DNA of 64,000 bases, taken from Sternotherus odoratus. Lineage: Eukaryota > Chordata > Testudines > Kinosternidae. The stretch lies in assembly GCA_032164245.1 (NCBI GenBank), contig JAVMKO010000003.1:6706651-6770650 (forward strand), read 5' to 3'. The notes beneath the pieces were generated by a model. The model was not told the DNA's origin, did no database searches, and saw only the letters and a program-made list of their open reading frames with translations. Shown one piece after another: positions 58,744-64,000 of this stretch (position 1 is its first letter; every line of letters begins with the position of its first letter). Both the position numbers and the translations under genes were made by a program.

Positions 58744-59111
58744 CATAGGTGTGGACTCCGTAAGCACCCATGGGTGTTGAACACCCGCCAGCCACAGCTG
58801 GTTGGGTGGTGACCTCTATCAGATAATCAGGGGTGCCACCGAACAGCTGATTGGATGCAATGCATGGCCAAATAACTGTTTTGTGGCTCGGGGAGGCGCT
58901 CAGGGGAGGGCAGATAGCAGCAAGAAACAGGAACAGGGAGGGGCCTCGGGGAGGAATAGCAAGGGCAGGGCCCCCCGGGAGGGGGCGGAATGGGGTCGGG
59001 AAGAGGCAGAGCAAGGGCAGGGCCTCGGGGGAGGGAGTGGAGTAGGAGCGGGGCCTTAGGGCAGAGCAGGGGTAGAGCACCCCCAGGGAAAAGTTCAACT
59101 CAGCACCTATG
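58744..59111. mobile_element. hAT non-autonomous element
   Basis: CATAGGTGTGGACTCCG and GTTCAACTCAGCACCTATG are terminal inverted repeats. TTTTTAAC (58736-58743) and TTTTCAAC (59112-59119) match at seven of eight bases. The element is 368 bp with a G-rich centre. The ends resemble those of the 7180-7582 element. A 301-codon minus-strand frame (58739-59644) spans this element and the DIRS end and is not a gene. Confidence 0.85.
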
Positions 59112-59478
59112 TTTTCAACACTTAAAGCTGTGAAGAAAACCTTCAACGTGAAAAAACAGTTACCCATTTTGTAACTCTTGTTCTTCGAGCTGTGCTGCTC
59201 AGGTCCATTCCATTGTACTGGAATGGCGTGCGTGGCCATCAGAGACTTTTGCCTTAGCGATACCCACAGGGCGGCTGTCGCGCCCTCTGGAGTGCCGCGC
59301 TCATGGTGCGGTATATCAGGCACCGCCAGCCCTGCGCCCTCTCGGTTCCTTCTTGCCGACAACTCCAACAGAGGGGTAAGAGGGCGGCTAAGGGCATGGA
59401 CATGAGCAGCACCTCTCAAAGAGCAACAGTTACAAAAAGGTGAGTAACTGGTTTTTCTTCTTCGAGTGCTTGCCCATG

Positions 59479-60250
59479 TCAATTCCATTGTAGGTGACTC
59501 ATAAGTAGAATCCCAGGAAGTGGGCGCTGAGTTCCCAATCTTGCAGATTGTAGTTCTGCTCTGGAAACACCAGCCTGAGTCTGCTGGGTCAGCGCACCGT
59601 GTGAGGCAAACGTTTGGACAGACGACCAGGTCACGGCACAACAAATTTCCCAGATTAGCACCTGAGTGAGGAAGGTCACCTCCAAGCCCTGCGCCCTAGT
59701 AGAGTGGGCCATCACAATCGATGGCGGGGGCACCTTCGTCAGCTCCTAGCAATAGCGAATACAAGCCACGATCCAGGGTGAGATCCACTGGGTGGACACT
59801 GGAGAACCCTTCATTCGGTCTGCAACAGCAGCAAACAGCTGCGTAGACTTACGGAATGGTTTCGTCTTCTCTATGTAGAAGTCCAGAGCCTGCCTAACGT
59901 CCAAGACGTGCAGCCGGTGTTCCTCATCCGTCACATGAGGCTTTGCGCAAAGGATCGGAAGATATGTGTCCTGACTCATGTGGAACAGGGGAATTACCTT
60001 GGGCAGAAAGGCCGGGTGCAGACGCAGCTGGACCGTGTCCTTATAGAAGATCGCATAAGGGGGCCCTGACATGAGCACCCTGATCTCAGAGACCCCACAG
60101 GCCGAGGTTTTAGCAAACAAAAATGAGACATTTCAGAATAACAGCAGAAGGGAGCAGGAAACCAGGGGCTGAAGGGGGGGAGGGGACGGCATTATCCTGG
60201 AGAGCACCATATTCAGGTCCCAGAGAGGGACCAGGTCTCGGATAAAGGCG
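59479..60250 (-). pseudogene. DIRS tyrosine recombinase remnant
   Basis: The minus strand reads EEHRLHVLDVRQALDFYIEK and TKPFRKSTQLF (60.0-59.8 kb). After a frame change it continues with AHSTRAQGLE and AVTWSSVQTFASHGALTQ (59.7-59.55 kb). The HSTRA block holds the His-x-x-Arg part of the tyrosine recombinase active site. The later AxxWSSxxTFxxHY-type block normally ends in a catalytic Tyr after the His; here HG replaces HY. An intact enzyme would integrate a circular cDNA. This copy is broken and lacks that Tyr. Confidence 0.8.
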
Positions 60251-60369
60251 CTCTACTCCTAACAGAAACTATTACAGAAGCTGTAATGGGATGGCTGCCA
60301 AAAGACTCAGGAGCAAGGCGAACCAGTGCTGACGAGGCCGCGCCAGGGCTACGAGGATGATCAAAGCTT

Positions 60370-61850
60370 CATCTCACTTCACACTGAGCAGGATCAGCGG
60401 CACTGGCGGGAAGGCGTACATCAGCGCTCCCAACCACAGGATCAGGAAGATGTCTGACAGGGAGCCCTTGTCCCTGCCCTGCAAAGAACAGACCACGCGG
60501 CACTTCCTGTTCCATCCGGACGCAAACAGGTCCACCTGGGTAGTCCACCACCTTTGGAAGACTAGGCAGACAACGTCTGGGTGAAGTGACCATTTGTGGT
60601 GAGATGAGAAGGTCCTGCTGAGGTGATCCGCCAGGATGTTCTTGGCTCCGGGCAAGTGGGTGGCCACCAGATGAACGTTTTGATGCACACAAAAGCCCCA
60701 GAGGCTGGGCACTTCCTGACAGAGCCGAAGACCTGGCGCCACCCTACCTGTTGATGTAGTACATTGCGGCCGTCTTGTCCATCAGGACCTGTACCGCCTT
60801 GCCTTCCAGGCGAACCACTCACTTCCCTGACATTGATATGAAGGGCTAGGTCACGTTGCCGCCAACGGCCCTGGGCTCTGAAGTCGCCCAGATGGGCCCC
60901 TAGCCCAGGTCCAACACATCCGAGACCAAGGTGAGGAACGGTGACAGGGTCACTAAGGGACTCCCCACAGCACCGACCTTGGATCCCGCCACCAGTCGAG
61001 CAATGAGCTGACATGGCTCGGCACAGTGACCACTCAGTCCACGGGATGGAGACCGAGGCCAGCCACATTTGAAGGTGCCTCAGATGAAGCCGGGAGTGGC
61101 TTACCACATAGGTGCATGTGGCCCATCAGTTGCAGGCACATGGGCCATGGCGAGCAGTTGGCTCTGTATGTGGGCTATTAGGTCCGACATGACTTGAAAA
61201 CACGCTTCCAGCAGGATACCCTGACCCACCTGGAGTTGAGACCCGCACTGATGTACTGAATTGGTGCTAACATGAATTTTTCTGTGTTTATTAGGAGACC
61301 TAGGTCACCATAGGTGGAGCACACCAGATCAAGGCTCCTCTGGACCTCTTCTGGAGACCTGCCCTGGATGAGTCAATCGTCAAGAAATGGGAAGATCTGG
61401 ACCTCTCGATGTCTCAGGTAAGCCACCACCGGCACCATGCATTTCATGAACACCTTGGGGGCTCAGGACAGGCCAAAGGGCAGCACCGTAAACTGGAAGT
61501 GATGCCCTGCCACTACACAGCGCAGGAAATGTCTGTGCCCCAGGAAGATGGAGACATAAAAATAAGCATCTTTTAAGTCAAGAGTGACATACCAGCCCCT
61601 GGATCCAGAAAAGCGATGATGGAGGCCAGAAATACCATGTAGAACTTCAAAAGAGACTTGTTGAGGCCCCGAAGGTCCAGGATGGGTCTGAGCTCCCCTT
61701 TCACCTTTGGGATTAGGAAGTAGCAGGAGTTGAATCCTCTTCTTGCATATCCTGTGGAACGTCCTCCATGGCCTCCTATGCGTAGGAGGTTCTCAACCTC
61801 CTGAACAAGGAGCTGCTCGTCAGAAGGGTCCCTGAAGAGGGATGGGGGAG
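60370..61850 (-). pseudogene. DIRS reverse transcriptase and RNase H remnant
   Basis: The minus strand reads GELRPILDLRGLNKSLLKF near 61.65 kb, the usual G.RPVLDLR.LN block of DIRS RT. LASIIAFLDPGAG follows. Further down (61.48-61.37 kb) come FTVLPFGLS, a stop, APKVFMKCM, and the catalytic box FLDD followed by a stop in place of the usual Trp (TGA at plus coordinates 61373-61375). RNase H landmarks include LGAHLGDFRAQG near 60.9 kb and HLPGAKNILADHLSRTF near 60.6 kb, followed by VDLFASGWNRKC. Frames shift several times. Confidence 0.8.
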
Positions 61851-62149
61851 GGGAGCAGGATGGAGGAGTGGCCAAAAATTGCAGGGTGTAGTCCCAAGCC
61901 ACTATGTCCAGGACCCAATGGTCCGAGGTAACCCATGACCAGGCCATGCATAAGAGGAAAGGTGGCCCAGGAAGGGGAAGAACGGATCCAGGAAGTTGGC
62001 TGGTGTGTCGCTCCCAAGCGCATCTTCAAAATGAGTGCTTTTGACCTCCCTGGTGGTTCAACGGGCCAGGTTGCACAGGAGATCGAGACGACGAAGGATG
62101 GCAGTGGCTGAACCTAGTGTCCCTTTTCCTCATAGGCCCTGCTGTGGTT

Positions 62150-62640
62150 GTCACTGCCTAGAAGGAAGGGGAGGCCAGAAAGGCTGCCTGAACGACCGAG
62201 GTGAGTGCATTCCTAGGGAGCAGAGGATCGCCCTTGGGTCCTTTAGGCCGTGCAGCCGTCTGATCGGAAAACAGGCCGGCACCGTCAAATGGTAGGTTCT
62301 GGATCGAGGTCTGCATCTCCTGGGACAGGCCAGCGGTCTGGAGCCAGGAGCTGCGCCGTATGACCACCGCGGTACCTTCCTGTACCAGGGTGGTGAATTC
62401 CTGGGCCTCTGCCTGGGACATGGAGTCCTTGAACTTGAGGAGAGATCCCCATAACTGTAGTGACCTAAGAGGGCCGAGTGATTTGCCACCCGAAACTGGA
62501 GACTCGCTGTAGAAAAAAATTTTTGGCCGAATAAATCCAGTCTTTTTGTCTCTTTATTCTTAGGGGTAGAACTGGTGGGCCCCTGTTTGTCTCGTTCATT
62601 GGCTGCCGACACGACCAACGAACCCAGCGGCAGATGTGTA
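62150..62640 (-). pseudogene. DIRS Gag-like protein remnant
   Basis: The minus strand reads RLDLFGQKFFSTASLQFRV near 62.5 kb, then EEGTAVVIRR-like and SWLQTAGLSQEMQTSIQNLP near 62.3 kb, then FDGAGLFSDQTAAR. This is the conserved C-terminal part of DIRS-type Gag in turtles (the usual order is LQ.RVAN, SWLQ.., V..LPF.G..LF...TD). The frame changes between 62.42 and 62.45 kb. It lacks its N-terminus. Confidence 0.75.
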
Positions 62641-62644
62641 TATA

Positions 62645-62720
62645 GGGGGTGAAATACTAGCACTACTGAAGTCATTGGAAAAGCTCCCATTGACTTCAAT
62701 GGGGCCAAGATTTCACCTAC
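62645..62720. repeat. 70-bp quasi-palindromic ancient repeat, copy 5
   Basis: The best preserved copy: GGTGAAATACTAGCAC, TACTGAAGTCATTGG, then TCCCATTGACTTCAATGGGG and CAAGATTTCACC. Confidence 0.75.
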
Positions 62721-62784
62721 TATCTTTAAGGAGGGTGAGCTGCCCAATTCATTTCATTCTCACTTCTTGAACTCTGATGGTGGC

Positions 62785-63000
62785 ACTTGACATGGGTATT
62801 AGCCAGGATGGGCAGGGATGGTGTCCCTAGCTTCTGTTTGACAGAAGCTGGGAATAGGAGACAGGATGGATCACTTGATGATTTACCTGTTCTGTTCATT
62901 CCCTTCCGGGCACCTGGCATTGGCCCCTGTCAGAAGACAGGATACTGGGCTGGATGGAACTTTGGTCTAACTTTGTATGTCCATTCTTTTGTTCTAACCT
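62785..63000 (+). mobile_element. CR1 LINE 3' end
   Basis: ATTAGCCAGGATGGGCAGGG, ATGGTGTCCCTAGCTTCTG, GGCACCTGGCATTGGCCCC and GATACTGGGCTGGATGG give the sense strand of the turtle CR1 3' untranslated region (compare antisense at 10.8 kb). A diverged TCTTATGTT-like tail follows. Confidence 0.85.
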
Positions 63001-64000
63001 TGTTAACTGTTTTACTGCTGATCATCTTATCCAGCTAATGTGCTTACCCCTAAACCATCTCCCATTCCTGCCCAGGCAACACAGCCTTCATTTTCTGTTC
63101 CCCAGAAACCAACCTTCCAGCTTCCCTCTGCCCACTCCTATGGCGCCATTATGTGTCGCCAATGCAAACCTCTTTGGCAAGTCAAAAAACAGAAAATGAA
63201 GGGACAGCATAAAATAAAAAATCAGTTTCATATCAACCAAGGCAACTCAGGAGCTACTGGAATCATGGAATCAAATGTTTGCATATTTAATTCACTAATT
63301 CCTTAAAGCAAAGCTGCCCCAGTATTTCCAGGCTGTCACAGCAGATTGTCACAAAATCCAGGAGCACAGAGCGCCTCGCTGTAGTAGCACGTGCAGAAGT
63401 TACTGTATTCACAACACAGGCATCCCTACAAAGCTGCATCACACAGCCTCTGGGCAGCATCAGCAGCAAACCGCGCTGGGCACCTGGAGCTCTGCCCCCA
63501 GAATACGGTGCACATTGTGCCCCTGCGACCTTAGTTTTCGAAGAGATGGACATAAGCAAGAAACACACGTATCAGAGTGAGAGCAGAGCCCCTGAAACAG
63601 CAGGTTTGAAAGATTTAACAAGTTTGTTGCTTATTGGAAATCCTGCTAGTGATTAGAGGCACCAGGCAAAAAAAAAAAAAAAAAAAATCCATCCCCAAAA
63701 GGACCCGTTTCATTTTTTGTTCCTACAAAGAAAAAGGCTTTTGCTGCGACAAAGAAAAATAAAGAATTAGGAAGAACTAAGAGAACTGTTAAAGCAGCTT
63801 AACTATGACCTCCCATACACCTGTCTTGTTTAAGCATTAGTTCTTTGCTCCTGTTTAAGACCCAGGGTAACTGCAGCACAGAATGAGAGCTAAAATAAAG
63901 TGACTATAAAAATGACACAGTGGGGTTCTGAGTTTGCCGGGTCTCCACACCTGCCCGATCAAACGTGCAGTATCCACAAGTATAATAAGGTGTTTTTCCA
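63001..64000. other. unassigned, with A run
   Basis: No gene or named repeat. A run of 21 A lies at 63668-63688. Frames of up to 93 codons on both strands have no domain that I recognise. Confidence 0.4.

Larger units (their letters stand above)
59120..62640 (-). mobile_element. decayed DIRS-type retrotransposon
   Basis: On the minus strand the remnants appear in the order Gag-like protein (about 62640-62150), reverse transcriptase (61.9-61.3 kb), RNase H (60.9-60.4 kb) and tyrosine recombinase (60.2-59.5 kb). This is the order of DIRS elements, which integrate by recombinase and do not make target duplications. Two related GTAACT...TTCTTCGAG segments at about 59.17 and 59.44 kb are likely parts of its terminal repeat. 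Many stops and frameshifts are present. Both ends look truncated, at a hAT duplication and a quasi-palindromic repeat respectively. Confidence 0.85.

Noticed and set aside
58739..59644. 301-codon minus-strand frame, the longest in the window
   Set aside because: It runs across a hAT element, its target duplication and the end of a DIRS copy. Composition is Pro/Ser/Leu-rich, with no domain.
1..64000. CRISPR arrays, bacterial operons or phage genes
   Set aside because: The composition, SINEs and LINEs are vertebrate. No regular spacer-repeat array or dense gene layout is present.
1..64000. Endogenous retrovirus coding regions
   Set aside because: I saw no retroviral gag, pro, pol or env block. 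The LTR-like pieces are solitary, and the coding retroelement remnants are LINE, PLE or DIRS.

Overview
The window looks like non-coding nuclear DNA from a reptile, most probably a turtle. The basis is its repeat content: CR1 LINE tails and reverse-transcriptase remnants, a DIRS-type tyrosine-recombinase retrotransposon, several Penelope-like element (PLE) tails ending in the ACTAACATGGCTACC motif, an RTE-clade LINE, old MIR-type core-SINEs, and many short hAT, Tc1/mariner-like and Harbinger-like DNA transposons. I recognised no intact host protein-coding gene, tRNA or rRNA. Open reading frames of 60-300 codons are either chance frames in GC-rich repeats or broken pieces of transposon genes. 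The window is probably intronic or intergenic.

Layout. 0-9 kb: ancient MIR and tail fragments, a mariner/pogo-like element with TA duplications (4.3-4.7 kb), a hAT element with a perfect 8-bp duplication (7.2-7.6 kb) and a probable LTR. 10.8-14 kb: two CR1 LINE remnants, the second keeping the RT domain on the minus strand. 14-28.5 kb: MITEs, MIRs, two hATs, a fold-back PLE tail at 20.2 kb, and a MITE split by another TIR element at 27.4-28.6 kb. 28.6-34.4 kb: three more fold-back PLE tails. 36-41 kb: a nearly complete but dead RTE-clade LINE on the minus strand, broken by hAT elements and by a solo LTR that sits inside one of them. 41-54 kb: mostly unassigned sequence with a fifth fold-back tail at 46.5 kb and, at 47.6-48.2 kb, a 5'-inverted PLE copy with a GIY-YIG endonuclease remnant. 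54-56 kb: two mariner-like elements and a TIR element. 58.7-63 kb: a hAT, a 3.5-kb decayed DIRS element on the minus strand (Gag-like, RT/RNase H and tyrosine recombinase remnants) and a CR1 tail.

The most interesting signal is the set of PLE 3' ends. Five short copies fold back on themselves as long inverted repeats with a single one-sided tail. Four have clear 12-14-bp target-site duplications and the fifth has a 9-bp one. In at least two copies both arms carry the same private base changes, so the arms come from one template or are kept identical. The inner turn-point varies between copies, while in three of them the outer arm boundary falls at nearly the same place. A longer PLE copy in the same window shows a classical 5' inversion. 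Together these suggest a fold-back or twin-priming route during PLE insertion, or a hairpin-shaped non-autonomous PLE derivative. Several of these tails also keep hammerhead-ribozyme-like core bases.
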